A stretch of DNA of 64,000 nt from Rossellomorea marisflavi (GCF_009806575.1 NZ_CP047095.1:3662001-3726000), one strand, 5' to 3'; positions 9,113-18,402 are shown, counted from the stretch's first letter. Notes: generated from the sequence alone by a model not told the origin. Numbers and translations are program-made.

Positions 9113-9876
9113 TTATGCCATGGCCTGGATGCCGCCGTCGACGACGAGGATATGGCCGTTCATGTAGTTTGATGCCCTTGATGAAAGAAACACGGCTGCG
9201 CCTCTCAGGTCATCGCCTTCACCGAATCGTCTTGCCGGGATGAACTTCCGGATTTGATCGCCTTGCTTAGCGAAGAGCTCTTTCGTGATCTTGGTCGGGA
9301 AGAATCCCGGTGCGATGGCGTTCACTTGGATATTGTGATACGCCAGCTTCACGGCGAGATCTTTTGTGAGGGTCATGACGGCACCTTTGCTCGTGTTGTA
9401 AGGAAGGGTGTCCATCACAAGAGGGCTCGTCCCCCGAATCCCGAGACGGAAGCGATATTGATGATTTTCCCTGCCTTGCGGGCCATCATGGACGGTGCCA
9501 CTGCCTGGGAAAATAAAAAAGCCCCTTTCACATTCACTTCCATGACTTTGTCCCACTTATCCTCTGGAATATCCACCATCGGACCGGCCCACGATGTGCC
9601 GCTGTTGTTGATGAGGATATCGATCTTCCCGAAGACCTCCAATGTCTTTTCGACCACGGATGTGACCGATGCTTTATCGGTGACATCGCATGCCATGGCG
9701 AGGGACCGTACCCCCAGCGCTTCGATTTCCTTCGCTGTGGCATCGCAAGCAGGCAGATTCCTTGAACATACCACTACATGTGCACCTGCCTCTGCTAGAG
9801 CGAGTGCCATCTCGCGCCCGAGACCCCTGCCTCCTCCAGTGACGATCGCCACTTGATCTGTCAATGTAAACATCAT
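9113..9876 (-). pseudogene. SDR family oxidoreductase, frameshifted
   Basis: The N-terminal part has the NAD(P)-binding TGGGRGLG motif and NNSGTSW, and runs to SVSGFGG; the C-terminal part in another frame resumes TSPLVMDTLPYNTSKGA with the catalytic Tyr-x-x-x-Lys. Adding one G to the five-G run (CCCCC on plus, 9431-9435) joins them as GFGGTSPLVMDT, giving a normal SDR of about 254 residues. Beside phaC it is plausibly an acetoacetyl-CoA or oxoacyl reductase, but substrate is not determined. AAAGGAG precedes two adjacent ATGs (9876 and 9873). The break may be a sequencing error rather than a true loss. Confidence 0.85.
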
Positions 9877-10010
9877 CTTGCTCCTTTCTAGTAATCGAGG
9901 CTGCACTCATGCAGACCATGATTGTCTTCTAGTAAACTAGTTCTCTTTCTATAATAGTGAGGATTGATAGAATCGGTTCCTCTTTTGCGAAAGAAAAGGC
10001 GCTCATCACC

Positions 10011-10042
10011 AAAAAAGGACTGCAGGCCATGGCCCGCAGTCC
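10011..10042 (-). terminator. Terminator of ctpB
   Basis: Arms GGACTGC (10017-10023) and GCAGTCC (10036-10042) form a stem that, read on minus, is followed by six T, just after the ctpB stop. Confidence 0.85.
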
Positions 10043-10049
10043 TTCCTCC

Positions 10050-11480
10050 CTATCGATTCGAACGCTGGATGTATTCAAGTGCCGCCTGCAGCTGGGTATC
10101 GTTCTCTTCATCTTTAACAGCTTCATAGATATCCGACTGAAGTTTTTCAGCTGTATCAGGCGTGATGGTCCCGGTTGCTTTCATCTCATTTTTCTTCTGG
10201 AATTGCTTTACGGCCGCTTCGGTCTTCTTGCTGTAGTACCCGTCGGTCCGGTCGATCTCATATCCGAGGCCCTGGAGCATTTCCTGGGCGTTCTTCACCT
10301 GTTCATTATTCATCTCGGCCTTCAGCGGTTCTTCCACTTGAAGCGGATGGGCGTAAAAATAGGCAGGCTGCCTGACCGGGATATCCGGTTTGATCCCTTT
10401 CTTATGGATCCAGTTGCCGTCCGGCGTCAGCCACTTGAACATGGTCAGCTTGATGTTGCTTCCATCCCCCATCGGCACGGCCTGCTGGACGGTTCCCTTC
10501 CCGAAGCTCTTCGTACCGATCAATGGATAGCCTTCCGTTTCCTTCAGGGCACCGGCTAGGATCTCGGAAGCGGACGCACTTCCTTCATCGATGAGGACCA
10601 CCACCGGGTAGGTTTTTTTCTTCTCTTTATCGGAGAAGCTCTTCATCACTTCACCGCTCCGCTCTTGGATCTGGACGAACGGCTTATCTTTCGTCACGAA
10701 CTCCTTGAGGATTTCATTGACGGATGACAACAGGCCGCCGGGATTTCCACGGACGTCGATGACCAGACCCCCGAGATCCTTCCCTTCAAGCTCTTTGAGC
10801 TGTTTCTTGAAGTCCTTCGCCGTATTCTCGGAGAACGTCGTGATCTGGATGTAGCCCATCTCCTTTCCGTCCACTTTCTTTACGTCGGAGTGGACGGTTT
10901 CAACCGGGATGTCGTCCCGTTTGACCCCGATGGTGAGAGGTTCAGACAAGCCTTCCCTCTTGATGCCGAGCTTGACTTCGGTCCCTTTTTTGCCTCGGAT
11001 CTTCAAAGTGGACTCAAACAAATTGAGTCCCTTGATGCTCTCCCCGTTCACGGAGATGATTTCATCATTCGGCTTGAGTCCCGCTTTTTCTGCCGGTGAA
11101 TTTTTAAATGGCGCGACGATTACGAGCTTCCCGTCAAGAATCGTGATTTCAGCTCCGATCCCTTCGAAGGAAGAATCCAATGCGTCATTGAACTGCGCTG
11201 CGGTTGCCGCGTTCATATAGACCGAATACGGATCATCGAGCGTTTCGAGCATGCCCTGGATGGCTCCTTCCACCAGCTCCGATTTATCGACGTCCTGGAA
11301 GAATTTATCGCTGATGAGGTCATAGGCGACCTCCACCTTATGGAGCTTATCATTCGCGCTCTGATCCAGTTCCGCACTTTCATCGGGACTGCCCGTCCAT
11401 TCCAGTCCCCCATACATGGCTCCCGCCCCCACAAGCATGCTGAGTGTGATGGTCATGAGCTTCTGGCCCTTCCTGTTCAT
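10050..11480 (-). CDS. ctpB: Carboxyl-terminal processing protease CtpB (S41 family)
   Basis: This 476-residue protein has an N-terminal signal anchor (about 8-28), a PDZ domain (about 105-185), an S41 protease core with Ser303 in EGSASASEI and Lys328/Gln332 in SFGKGTVQQ, and a C-terminal peptidoglycan-binding domain (about 395-455). In B. subtilis CtpB is secreted across the forespore membrane and cleaves SpoIVFA to help trigger SigK processing. The catalytic Ser-Lys-Gln spacing equals that enzyme. It sits near minJ and the ftsEX cluster as in Bacillus, separated here by inserted metabolic genes. It is monocistronic with its own terminator. Confidence 0.93.
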   Translation of the reverse strand: MNRKGQKLMTITLSMLVGAGAMYGGLEWTGSPDESAELDQSANDKLHKVEVAYDLISDKFFQDVDKSELVEGAIQGMLETLDDPYSVYMNAATAAQFNDALDSSFEGIGAEITILDGKLVIVAPFKNSPAEKAGLKPNDEIISVNGESIKGLNLFESTLKIRGKKGTEVKLGIKREGLSEPLTIGVKRDDIPVETVHSDVKKVDGKEMGYIQITTFSENTAKDFKKQLKELEGKDLGGLVIDVRGNPGGLLSSVNEILKEFVTKDKPFVQIQERSGEVMKSFSDKEKKKTYPVVVLIDEGSASASEILAGALKETEGYPLIGTKSFGKGTVQQAVPMGDGSNIKLTMFKWLTPDGNWIHKKGIKPDIPVRQPAYFYAHPLQVEEPLKAEMNNEQVKNAQEMLQGLGYEIDRTDGYYSKKTEAAVKQFQKKNEMKATGTITPDTAEKLQSDIYEAVKDEENDTQLQAALEYIQRSNR

Positions 11481-11504
11481 ACGTCTCCCCCCGCCTCTTC
11501 ATAG

Positions 11505-11551
11505 AAAAAGACACCGCACAAGAACGCGCTGGTCAGCGGTGCGATGTCTTT
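11505..11551 (-). terminator. Terminator of the metY-metX operon
   Basis: Thirteen-base arms with one mismatch (11507-11519 and 11539-11551) are followed on minus by a T-rich tail. It lies between the metX stop and ctpB. Confidence 0.75.
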
Positions 11552-11589
11552 GCTTATTCCACTATATGATGACGGGGGACAAGTTATGA

Positions 11590-12657
11590 TCATTTCACCC
11601 TTGAAACAAGGGGCTTGTTTTCTTCAAGATGGGAAGACAGGAGACCTCCCCATTTCTCGAACTCAACCAAGAATCCATCATGGCCGAACTTCGTCGGGAT
11701 GAAATAATGCCTTCCCTTCGGCACGGAGCGAGCGAATGCTTCCAGGGAGGCAGATGGATACACGAGATCTCCTTCGTAGCTGATGGCAATCAGTTCCGGA
11801 TAAAAGGAGTCAGCGGGATCGTGATCGCGCCCCCTCTGGAGGTCATGTGAGTTCATCGCCTTCAAGAGGGTCAGATAGCTGTTGGGGTCAAATCGCCTTC
11901 CGAGCTTCACACCCTGATAGTCCAGGTAGCTCTCCACGTTATAGACGCCTTCCTTCTCCTGCCGCTGAAAGCGGTCATCGAATAATTCCGATGTGCGGTA
12001 GGTGACCATCCCCACCATGCGCGCCACTTCGAGCCCCTTCAGCCTGGTGCCGGGAGGATAGTCTCCTCCGTTGAAATCAGGATCCTGCTCGATGGCCGTG
12101 ATGCCGATATGATTGAAGGCGAGGCCATAATCGTTCAGTGCAGGCGTGACGGCGAGGGCGAAGATCTTTTTCATGAAGCGGGGATGCAGGATGCCCCATT
12201 CCAGGGCCTGCATTCCCCCGAGTGATCCTCCAACAACGGCTTCCACGTTGGTGATAGCAAGCTCCCGGAGGGCCAGGTACTGGGCATTCACCATATCCCG
12301 GATCGTGATGGTGGGGAAACGGGAGCCGTACCGCCTGCCGGTGCCTGGATTTTCGGATGCGGGACCCGTGGCCCCCTCGCAGCCCCCGAGGACGTTGAAA
12401 GCGATGACGTTGTAGCGGTTGGTATCGATGTAGGAGCCGGCACCGATCAAGCCGTCCCACCATCCCCTGTCTTCACTCGTCCCTTTCACGATATGGGTGC
12501 CGGTGAGGGCATGGCAGACAAGGATGACGGGACCTGATTGATTTCCCGTGCGTTCGTAGGGCAACTTTACATGCCGGAGGGTTTCTCCATTTTCAAGAAC
12601 AAGGGACGGGAGGGTGACGATGTTCAATTCGTATGGTGTCGTATCGCTATGGCTCAT
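11590..12657 (-). CDS. metX: Homoserine O-acetyltransferase
   Basis: This is a 355-residue alpha/beta hydrolase of the MetX family, which acetylates L-homoserine with acetyl-CoA in methionine synthesis. Visible signatures are CHALTGTH, the ENPGTG region, the nucleophile elbow GGSLGGMQALEW and the C-terminal KFGHDGFL with the catalytic His. An upstream in-frame Met exists at 12711, but the ATG at 12657 is preceded by a strong GGAGG site and starts 14 bases after the metY stop. As second gene after metY it is controlled by the SAM-I riboswitch. Confidence 0.92.
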   Translation of the reverse strand: MSHSDTTPYELNIVTLPSLVLENGETLRHVKLPYERTGNQSGPVILVCHALTGTHIVKGTSEDRGWWDGLIGAGSYIDTNRYNVIAFNVLGGCEGATGPASENPGTGRRYGSRFPTITIRDMVNAQYLALRELAITNVEAVVGGSLGGMQALEWGILHPRFMKKIFALAVTPALNDYGLAFNHIGITAIEQDPDFNGGDYPPGTRLKGLEVARMVGMVTYRTSELFDDRFQRQEKEGVYNVESYLDYQGVKLGRRFDPNSYLTLLKAMNSHDLQRGRDHDPADSFYPELIAISYEGDLVYPSASLEAFARSVPKGRHYFIPTKFGHDGFLVEFEKWGGLLSSHLEENKPLVSRVK

Positions 12658-12670
12658 TCCTCCGCCTCCT

Positions 12671-13966
12671 TCACACGTTTGACGTTTCGCGCGCCTTCTC
12701 GATGGCTTCATCCAGGGAAGAAATCAGATCCTTCGCCGATTCCAGGCCGACAGACAGCCTCACAAGGTCTTCCGTCACGCCCGTGGCCCTGATCTCCTCA
12801 TCGTTCAGCTGCTGATGGGTCGTGGAGGCCGGGTGGATGATCAGGGACTTCGCATCCCCTACGTTGGCCACATGGGACCATAATGAAATATTGTCCACCA
12901 CCTTGCGTCCCGAATCGCGGCCGCCTTTGATGCCGAAGACGACGATGGAGCCCGCACCGTTCTCCAAGTATTTCTTGGCAAGGCTGTGGGACGGGTGTGA
13001 AGGGAGGCCAGGATAGGAAACCCACGCAACCCCTTCATGGGATTCAAGATGCTCGGCGATTTTCCGTGCATTCTCTGTATGACGTTCGATGCGGAGGTGT
13101 AGCGTCTCCAGTCCCTGCAGGAGGAGGAAGGCATTCTGCGGGCTCAGGCAGGCGCCAAGGTCACGCAGCAGCTGGACCCTGAGCTTAGTGATGAACGCGG
13201 CTGCCCCCACATCCTGCGCATAGCGGAGGCCATTGTAGCTGCGGTCCTCTTCGATGAATCCAGGGAACTTCTTATTGTTCCAATCGAACTTCCCTCCGTC
13301 GATGACGACGCCTCCGATCGCGGTCCCGTGACCGCCGATCCACTTGGTGGCCGAATGGATGACGATGTCTGCCCCCCATTCAATGGGCCTCGTCACATAT
13401 GGTGTGGCGAAGGTGTTATCGATGATAAGCGGGATTTCATGTTCGTGAGCGACTTTGGCGACCGCTTCGATATCAAGGACATGAAGGCTAGGGTTGCCGA
13501 TCGTTTCGGCGAATACGGCCTTCGTCTTCTCGTTGATGGCACTCCGGAAGTTTTCCGGATCCGTCGGGTCGACGAAGCGCACGGTGATGCCGTATTTCGG
13601 CAGGGTGGTGGAGAAGAGATTATAGGTGCCTCCGTACAGATTCGTCGCAGCTACGATCTCGTCCCCGGCTCCTGCGATATTCAAGATCGAGAGGGAGATG
13701 GCCGCCATGCCCGAAGATACCCCTAGGGCTCCGATGCCGCCTTCAAGAAGGGCCAGGCGTTTCTCAAGAACGTCCACCGTCGGATTCATGATCCGCGTAT
13801 AAATGTTCCCCGGCTCTTCCAGTCCGAAAAGCTTAGCTGCGTGCTCGCTGCTGTCAAACACATACGACGTAGTCTGATAGATCGGCACCGCGCGCGATCC
13901 CGTCGCAGGATCCGCTTCCTGTCCTCCGTGAAGCAAAAGTGTGTCAAAATCGAATGAATTCGTCAT
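12671..13966 (-). CDS. metY: O-acetylhomoserine sulfhydrylase (aminocarboxypropyltransferase)
   Basis: This 431-residue PLP enzyme of the Cys/Met metabolism fold has the Schiff-base Lys in [11 protein letters not shown] and the family motifs [19 protein letters not shown] and DNTFATPY. It converts O-acetylhomoserine with sulfide to homocysteine, using the product of the adjacent metX. Length (about 430) and the long insertion with WNNKKFPGF point to MetY rather than cystathionine enzymes (about 380). It is the first gene after the SAM-I riboswitch. Confidence 0.93.
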   Translation of the reverse strand: MTNSFDFDTLLLHGGQEADPATGSRAVPIYQTTSYVFDSSEHAAKLFGLEEPGNIYTRIMNPTVDVLEKRLALLEGGIGALGVSSGMAAISLSILNIAGAGDEIVAATNLYGGTYNLFSTTLPKYGITVRFVDPTDPENFRSAINEKTKAVFAETIGNPSLHVLDIEAVAKVAHEHEIPLIIDNTFATPYVTRPIEWGADIVIHSATKWIGGHGTAIGGVVIDGGKFDWNNKKFPGFIEEDRSYNGLRYAQDVGAAAFITKLRVQLLRDLGACLSPQNAFLLLQGLETLHLRIERHTENARKIAEHLESHEGVAWVSYPGLPSHPSHSLAKKYLENGAGSIVVFGIKGGRDSGRKVVDNISLWSHVANVGDAKSLIIHPASTTHQQLNDEEIRATGVTEDLVRLSVGLESAKDLISSLDEAIEKARETSNV

Positions 13967-14042
13967 GGTACATTCCTCCTGAGTGTTTGTTTTAATGGTC
14001 GGGTTTGATCTGTGATGGATGATGGTCGGGGCTGAAAAGGGG

Positions 14043-14075
14043 CAAAAATAAAAACCCCCTTCCTAAGAAGAGGGT
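14043..14075 (-). terminator. Riboswitch-controlled leader terminator before metY
   Basis: Arms ACCCTCTTC and GAAGGGGGT on minus are followed by a T-rich tail. It lies just downstream of the SAM-I aptamer and upstream of the metY start, the usual expression platform of an S-box. Confidence 0.88.
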
Positions 14076-14094
14076 CTAATTGAATAGGGTCCTC

Positions 14095-14208
14095 CTCTTA
14101 TCTTTCAGGCAATGCGCCTGCAGGAATTAGCACCTTTTCATGGCAAGTATGCACATGAAGGTTGCCGGGTTTCATCGGGCCTAGTCCCTCCACCTCTCTG
14201 GATAAGAG
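14095..14208 (-). promoter_or_regulatory. SAM-I riboswitch (S-box)
   Basis: On minus the leader has the S-box pattern: P1 strand CTCTTATC, then AGAGAGGTGGAGGGA, CCCGATGAAACCCGGCAACC, AAGGTGCTAATTCC, and the closing TGAAAGATAAGAG. When SAM is bound, the anti-antiterminator forms and the downstream terminator stops transcription, so metY-metX are made when SAM is low. Confidence 0.95.
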
Positions 14209-14339
14209 CATTAAGTTGTAAGTGTTCGTTAGCATGAATTATAAAGGGTTGCCATGCCGGGAGTCAAGGGTATTTTTAGAATTTTTCGTCTTATTATCCA
14301 TTGACGCCTGTCACGGCTGGTTTCATTACTTGTTCTTTT

Positions 14340-15478
14340 TTAGATTTCATGGCATTTGCTGATGGCTGAAAGCATTTGGGATTTGATGTCTTCGGGGTCT
14401 TCGATCCCAAGTGAGATGCGGACCACATGCGGATTGATCCCGAGCTTCTTCTGTGCTTCCTCCGGCAGGGACCTGTGAGATGTACCCAACGGATAAGAAA
14501 CAGTCGTTTCAACCCCGGCAAGGGACGGAATGATCTTGATCCAGCCAAGGGACTTAAAGAAGATACTCATATCGGCAGATGGTTCAAGCTCGATGGTGAC
14601 GATGGCTCCGTGACCTTTTTCAGATAGATCATTAGGGTAGTAGACGTGTTTGACCCATTCGTGCCTCCTGAGTTCGACGGCAAGGAGCTCCGCATTCAGG
14701 GCCTGCCTTTCCATACGGAGGGCAAGGGTCTTCGCCCCCGGCATGTGAGCCATGCTTCAAACGGGCTGAGGTTGGCACCAAGGTTGACGATCTTTGCCCT
14801 CGCCTTATCCACCAGATCCTGCCTTCCGGTCACAACACCTGCTGTGACGTCGCTATGTCCGCCTATGTACTTCGTTGCGCTGTGGGCAACGATATCAATG
14901 CCCTCAGTAAACGGCTTCCGGAGGAACGGCGTCGCAAATGTGTTATCGATCATCGTCGTGAGCCCGTATTCTTTGGCCATTGCCACCATGGCCGGGATAT
15001 CCTCGACCCGCATGAACGGATTCGTGACCGTTTCACTGTAGAGCAGCTTTGTCGAGTCCGTAATCGCCGACTTAACCGCATCGCGATCGGTGAAGTCCAC
15101 GAATGAAGTGGAGATGCCGAAGCCCGCAAGCTCTTCCTTCAGCATATGGAAGGTACCGCCGTATAGATCTTCAGCGGCGATGATATGGTCCCCCGCCTGG
15201 ACGACAGACAGGATCCCTACGAGGATCGCAGATAACCCGGATGAAGCAGCGACTCCCGCCGGTGCCCCTTCAAGGGCTGCTACGAGACCACCCAATTCAT
15301 CAGGATTGGGATTCCCCGTCCTTGTATATAGATAAGGTGATTTCCCTTCATAGAACCCTTCCAGTTCCTCCAGTGAGGAAAAGGAAAAGGCGGATGTTTG
15401 ATAGATCGGTGTTGTTTTACTTTTGATTTCTTCTGTTCCTTTTAGCTGGCTATGTACGACCTTGGTGGTGAAATTCAT
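14340..15478 (-). pseudogene. Cystathionine gamma-synthase / lyase family PLP enzyme, frameshifted
   Basis: The N-terminal 245 or so residues carry YQTSAFSF, YTRTGNPN, DNTFATPF and the PLP Lys in HSATKYIGGHSD, and end in LSPFEAWLTCRG. The rest resumes in another frame at AKTLALRMERQ and runs to LGIEDPEDI and the end. Adding one G to the five-G run (CCCCC, 14735-14739) restores one protein of about 379 residues, the normal size. It acts in transsulfuration, but gamma-synthase, beta-lyase and gamma-lyase cannot be separated by eye. It lies upstream of the S-box operon and is not obviously riboswitch-controlled itself. A sequencing error is likely. Confidence 0.86.
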
Positions 15479-15558
15479 CTTGTGGCCATCCTCTCTCTAC
15501 GAAAATAGGTATGTAGAAAAGTGTACCATATTCAGAAGATTCCGAGAAGAAAAGAGGT

Positions 15559-16131
15559 TCAATTCATGCCTTCTACCATCTCTTTCATCATTTCCTGATT
15601 CATCGGGCCAAGGATTTTGTGCTGGATGATCCCCTTCGAGTCGATCATGAACGTGGTCGGAATCGTAATGATGCTGTAGGCATCCCCGACGGCTCCGTCT
15701 TCATCAAGAAGCACCGGGAAGGTGATCTTGTATCCGTCCACGAACTTTTGCGCCGCACCATCCACATGCTCCTGAGACGTGAGATTCACGGCCAGGATCT
15801 CTGCGTCGGGTTCTTCCTGATAATAATCCTCCATATGGGGCATCTCAGCTTTGCAGGGAGGACACCACGTCGCCCAGAAGTTCAAGATGACCTTCTGTCC
15901 CTTGTAATCCGAGAGGCGCACTTCTTTTCCCTCCAGTGTGGTCAAGGTGAAATCCGGGGGCTGATCGCCCTTTGAAAGCCCCTTCTCCACATCGGACAAA
16001 TCCATGGATTCACTCGCAAGCTGGGCTGCTGCTTCCTTTTCCTTCTGATCCTGCTGATGCCGGACAAAATTCACCAGGAAGATGGCGATCAGGACACCGA
16101 TGAGTGCCAATGATAGTATTCGTTTGTTCAT
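15559..16131 (-). CDS. ResA-like membrane-anchored thiol-disulfide oxidoreductase
   Basis: This 190-residue protein has one N-terminal membrane anchor (about 5-22), a charged linker, then a TlpA/ResA thioredoxin domain with the redox motif WCPPC near residue 97 and the cis-Pro in ITIPTTFMID. Such proteins reduce or oxidise cysteines outside the membrane, for example in cytochrome c maturation. The start at 16131 is preceded by AAGGAAGGG; an upstream in-frame Met lies within the neighbouring gene. It follows the methyltransferase by 13 bases, so they may be co-transcribed. Confidence 0.85.
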   Translation of the reverse strand: MNKRILSLALIGVLIAIFLVNFVRHQQDQKEKEAAAQLASESMDLSDVEKGLSKGDQPPDFTLTTLEGKEVRLSDYKGQKVILNFWATWCPPCKAEMPHMEDYYQEEPDAEILAVNLTSQEHVDGAAQKFVDGYKITFPVLLDEDGAVGDAYSIITIPTTFMIDSKGIIQHKILGPMNQEMMKEMVEGMN

Positions 16132-16144
16132 ATGATCCCTTCCT

Positions 16145-16669
16145 TTATACGCCGGGCCTCCGCACAGCCTTTCTGGCAATCAAATAGTAAATGGTCTCTC
16201 TCAAATAGCCTTTTTCCACTTCATATCCCGCCGACTGAAGCTTCCTCATCAGATCATCGGAAGGAAGGCGGTCCTCCTGTGGGAGCGCTTCCGTTTCAAT
16301 GATCAGCCACAGACCGTCATCCCTGAGCATATCCCTCAGATCCTGGATCACTTTGACGAGGTTCGGCAGCTCATGCAGCACGAATCTCGTAATGACCTTA
16401 TGAAGCGTGTTCTGTGAAAAATGGATGTATTCAAGTGACATATGTTCATATAAGATGTTTTCTACCCGCATTTCATCTGCGCGCCTCTTCAGTTCTTCAA
16501 GGGCTCCCCGATCGAGGTCGACGGCATGCACATCTGTATTCACGATGCGCGCAATCGGAATCGTCAGAAAGCCTGTGCCACAGCCAAGGTCGGCTACATG
16601 ATCCCTTTCATTCAACTTCAGTAGGTCCAGCAGCTCTTCTGGCGTAATCGGTTTTGTTTCGGCAGCCAT
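16145..16669 (-). CDS. Class I SAM-dependent methyltransferase
   Basis: This is a 174-residue Rossmann-type methyltransferase with motif I VADLGCGTGFLT (SAM binding), the acidic motif II VHAVDLD and a post-motif LWLIIETEA. The substrate is unknown. It lacks other domains and resembles the UbiE/arsenite-type small methyltransferases in layout only. It is upstream of the ResA-like gene and behind a perfect hairpin that isolates it from the Zur operon. Confidence 0.8.
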   Translation of the reverse strand: MAAETKPITPEELLDLLKLNERDHVADLGCGTGFLTIPIARIVNTDVHAVDLDRGALEELKRRADEMRVENILYEHMSLEYIHFSQNTLHKVITRFVLHELPNLVKVIQDLRDMLRDDGLWLIIETEALPQEDRLPSDDLMRKLQSAGYEVEKGYLRETIYYLIARKAVRRPGV

Positions 16670-16758
16670 GGGGACTCCTCCTTTAGCATGAAGATATCCC
16701 TAGCTTGCCCCTCATATGAATTATTACAGATGGAGGCGAAAAATCAACCCGGATCAAC

Positions 16759-16790
16759 ACAAAAAGATCCCATGAATGGGATCTTTTTGT
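16759..16790. terminator. Perfect 14-bp hairpin terminator
   Basis: Arms 16759-16772 and 16777-16790 are perfectly complementary around a 4-base loop, with five A or T at each end. It can terminate the Zur operon read on minus. Confidence 0.9.
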
Positions 16791-16869
16791 GAAAGTACGT
16801 TGGGTTGTGGCGGGATGAAATAATACTTAAAACAAAATCATTCCGATTTAAACCATATAGAAAGGGATT

Positions 16870-17223
16870 TTACTTTTCCTCAGGTTCCATGGAGAAATAA
16901 AAGTATTGGGTATCCCCCTTGTTGAATCGGTCTGTGCAATCGATCCAGGTCATGCGGCTGAGCCGAAGATCCATTTCATGATTGATTGTCTCTTCAATCC
17001 TTCTCATCGTCTGGATGAATTCACCGAATGACAGGCTGAAATGGGCTGCTGCCTGCCTGTGAGGGGCATGTTTGACCAGGAGCTGCATGAACTCCTCTGA
17101 TGTGGCAGACATGCTCGCATATTCATCCTCCAGGGCCGTGACGAACTCATACATGCTTCTCTCCGGTGCCGGCAGTGCCGCCACGATTTCCCTTCCGATG
17201 ATTTCCATTAAATGCTCATTCAT
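16870..17223 (-). CDS. Unknown protein, third gene of a Zur-type operon
   Basis: This 117-residue soluble protein has no signal or membrane segment. It is rich in acidic residues and Met, contains the stretch HAPHRQAAAHFSLSFGEF and ends YFYFSMEPEEK. I do not recognise the family. It begins about 20 bases after the rpmE2 stop, with GGAG upstream of the ATG (a GTG at 17232 is also in frame), and a perfect terminator follows. Its place behind two zinc-independent ribosomal protein genes and a Zur box suggests that it is made under zinc starvation. Confidence 0.75.
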   Translation of the reverse strand: MNEHLMEIIGREIVAALPAPERSMYEFVTALEDEYASMSATSEEFMQLLVKHAPHRQAAAHFSLSFGEFIQTMRRIEETINHEMDLRLSRMTWIDCTDRFNKGDTQYFYFSMEPEEK

Positions 17224-17243
17224 CCCAACCACTCCGATCGTCC

Positions 17244-17489
17244 TTACTTCATATTGTATTTTTTCATGAATCGTTCTGCGCGTCCATCCCTGTCGGTGAA
17301 TTTTTCCCTGCCGGTATAGAATGGGTGACTGTCAGAGCTGATTTCTACCTTCAAGAGTGGATAGGTTTTCCCGTCTTCCCACTCCATGGTTTCATTCGAC
17401 TGTTTTGTTGAGCCTGTCAGGAAGGTGAATCCGCTGTTTGTATCCATGAACAGGACCTCTCGATACTCTGGATGTATGTTCGTTTTCAT
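17244..17489 (-). CDS. rpmE2: Ribosomal protein L31 type B
   Basis: This 81-residue protein starts [20 protein letters not shown] and ends [10 protein letters not shown], typical of L31 type B (YtiA). It has no Cys, so it lacks the zinc-binding CxxC pairs of the housekeeping L31. Under zinc limitation it displaces the zinc form on the 50S subunit and frees zinc. It follows rpsN2 by 12 bases and shares its Zur box. Confidence 0.95.
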   Translation of the reverse strand: MKTNIHPEYREVLFMDTNSGFTFLTGSTKQSNETMEWEDGKTYPLLKVEISSDSHPFYTGREKFTDRDGRAERFMKKYNMK

Positions 17490-17501
17490 GTTTCTTCCTC
17501 C

Positions 17502-17771
17502 TTACCAGCTTGATTTTTTGACGCCAGGGATCTGACCCTTATGTGCATATTCCCGGAAGGCAATCCGTGACATGTTGAATTTCCTCATATACGCCCGCGG
17601 TCTGCCGGTCACTTCACAGCGGCTTTTGAGCCTGGTGGGGGATGAATCCCTCGGCAGCTTGGCAAGGGCCGCAAAATCTCCCTTTTCTTTCAATTCCCTG
17701 CGGAGTTCCGCGTATCTTTCCACCATTTCACGGCGTTTCTTTTCTTTGACCACTTTTGACTTCTTGGCCAT
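17502..17771 (-). CDS. rpsN2: Ribosomal protein S14, zinc-independent paralogue
   Basis: This 89-residue S14 has the long form typical of C-minus paralogues, with [20 protein letters not shown] and the C-terminal [11 protein letters not shown]. Only one Cys is present, so the zinc ribbon of the short S14 is absent. It replaces the zinc protein when zinc is scarce. It is the first gene of the operon behind a near-perfect Zur box. Confidence 0.95.
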   Translation of the reverse strand: MAKKSKVVKEKKRREMVERYAELRRELKEKGDFAALAKLPRDSSPTRLKSRCEVTGRPRAYMRKFNMSRIAFREYAHKGQIPGVKKSSW

Positions 17772-17807
17772 GTCTTCACCTCTATTTCTTATATTCGTCG
17801 AATCAAC

Positions 17808-17828
17808 AAATCGTAATCATTACGCTTT
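17808..17828. promoter_or_regulatory. Zur operator
   Basis: The 21-base palindrome has arms AAATCGTAAT and ATTACGCTTT around a central C, one mismatch from a perfect Bacillus Zur box (TCGTAATnATTACGA core). It lies about 37 bases upstream of the rpsN2 start, where Zur with zinc would block transcription. Confidence 0.9.
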
Positions 17829-17887
17829 ATAACGTATGACTATATTAAACCACATCATTTTATGAAATGCAACCACCCTGCTTCGCA

Positions 17888-17924
17888 CATGAAAAAGACC
17901 CCTTCCACTAAGAGAACGGGTCCA
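17888..17924 (-). terminator. Terminator of the c-di-GMP-controlled gene
   Basis: On minus a GACCCGTTC / GGAAGGGGTC stem is followed by TTTTTC, downstream of the 90-residue gene's stop. Confidence 0.65.
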
Positions 17925-17945
17925 TCTGCACAGGTCCATCAGTCA

Positions 17946-18218
17946 TCAATGAACCAGCGAATCTTCATTTTCCAAGTATTCCTTCAGGGCATCCAGAATC
18001 AGGATCAAGTAAGAGGTCGAGTTTCCTCCCCGCTGGTCGATGAGGCGGATATCTTGTACAATCCGTTTGACTTCTTTCAATTCGAGCGTTTGGACAAGGA
18101 TGTCGCTGACCTGTTCTGCTGAGTAGTTACCAAGATAGGTTTGCTTGAGGGTGGTGCGGCTTCTTCTGCAGAAGCTCTTCAGTAGCCTTCTAGCTTCATG
18201 TGCCTTGAGCGTTTCCAT
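17946..18218 (-). CDS. Unknown small protein under a c-di-GMP-I riboswitch
   Basis: This 90-residue soluble protein begins METLKAHEARRLLKSFCRRS and has a helical, charged middle (QVSDILVQTLELKEVKRIV). It has no signal peptide or membrane segment. The ATG at 18218 is preceded by GAGGTG; a longer frame to 18269 runs into the leader terminator and is unlikely. I do not recognise the family. It is the only gene between the riboswitch and the next terminator, so its level should follow c-di-GMP. Confidence 0.75.
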   Translation of the reverse strand: METLKAHEARRLLKSFCRRSRTTLKQTYLGNYSAEQVSDILVQTLELKEVKRIVQDIRLIDQRGGNSTSYLILILDALKEYLENEDSLVH

Positions 18219-18251
18219 GTTTTCACCTCGCAAATGAAAATCGTATGTACC

Positions 18252-18304
18252 ATAAAAAAAGCCTGCCAAAAAAGAATGGCAGGATTAAATGCTTGGCATT
18301 TAAT
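18252..18304 (-). terminator. Leader terminator of the c-di-GMP riboswitch
   Basis: Arms CCTGCCA/TGGCAGG (18262-18268, 18277-18283) are followed on minus by seven T. A second perfect 9-bp hairpin (18284-18292, 18296-18304) lies between it and the aptamer and may take part in switching. Confidence 0.88.
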
Positions 18305-18309
18305 GGTCA

Positions 18310-18402
18310 TTCCTTTTCGGTAACCCGGCGATCGTAGTTTTTCCAAACCTTAGACCCGTGGCTTTGCGTCCCGGCCTTTCAACCGGTTTGCCTTTATCGA
18401 AG
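18310..18402 (-). promoter_or_regulatory. Cyclic di-GMP-I (GEMM-I) riboswitch
   Basis: On minus the aptamer reads AAAGGCAAACC, a P2 stem capped by GAAA, GGGACGCAAAGCC, GGTCTAAGG, and closes with GCCGGGTTACCG, the conserved elements of the c-di-GMP-I class including the GAAA tetraloop. The terminator and a small gene follow. Confidence 0.87.

Noticed and set aside
12658..12711. Upstream start for metX adding 18 residues
   Set aside because: The extension lies within metY and contains the ribosome binding site of the 12657 start.
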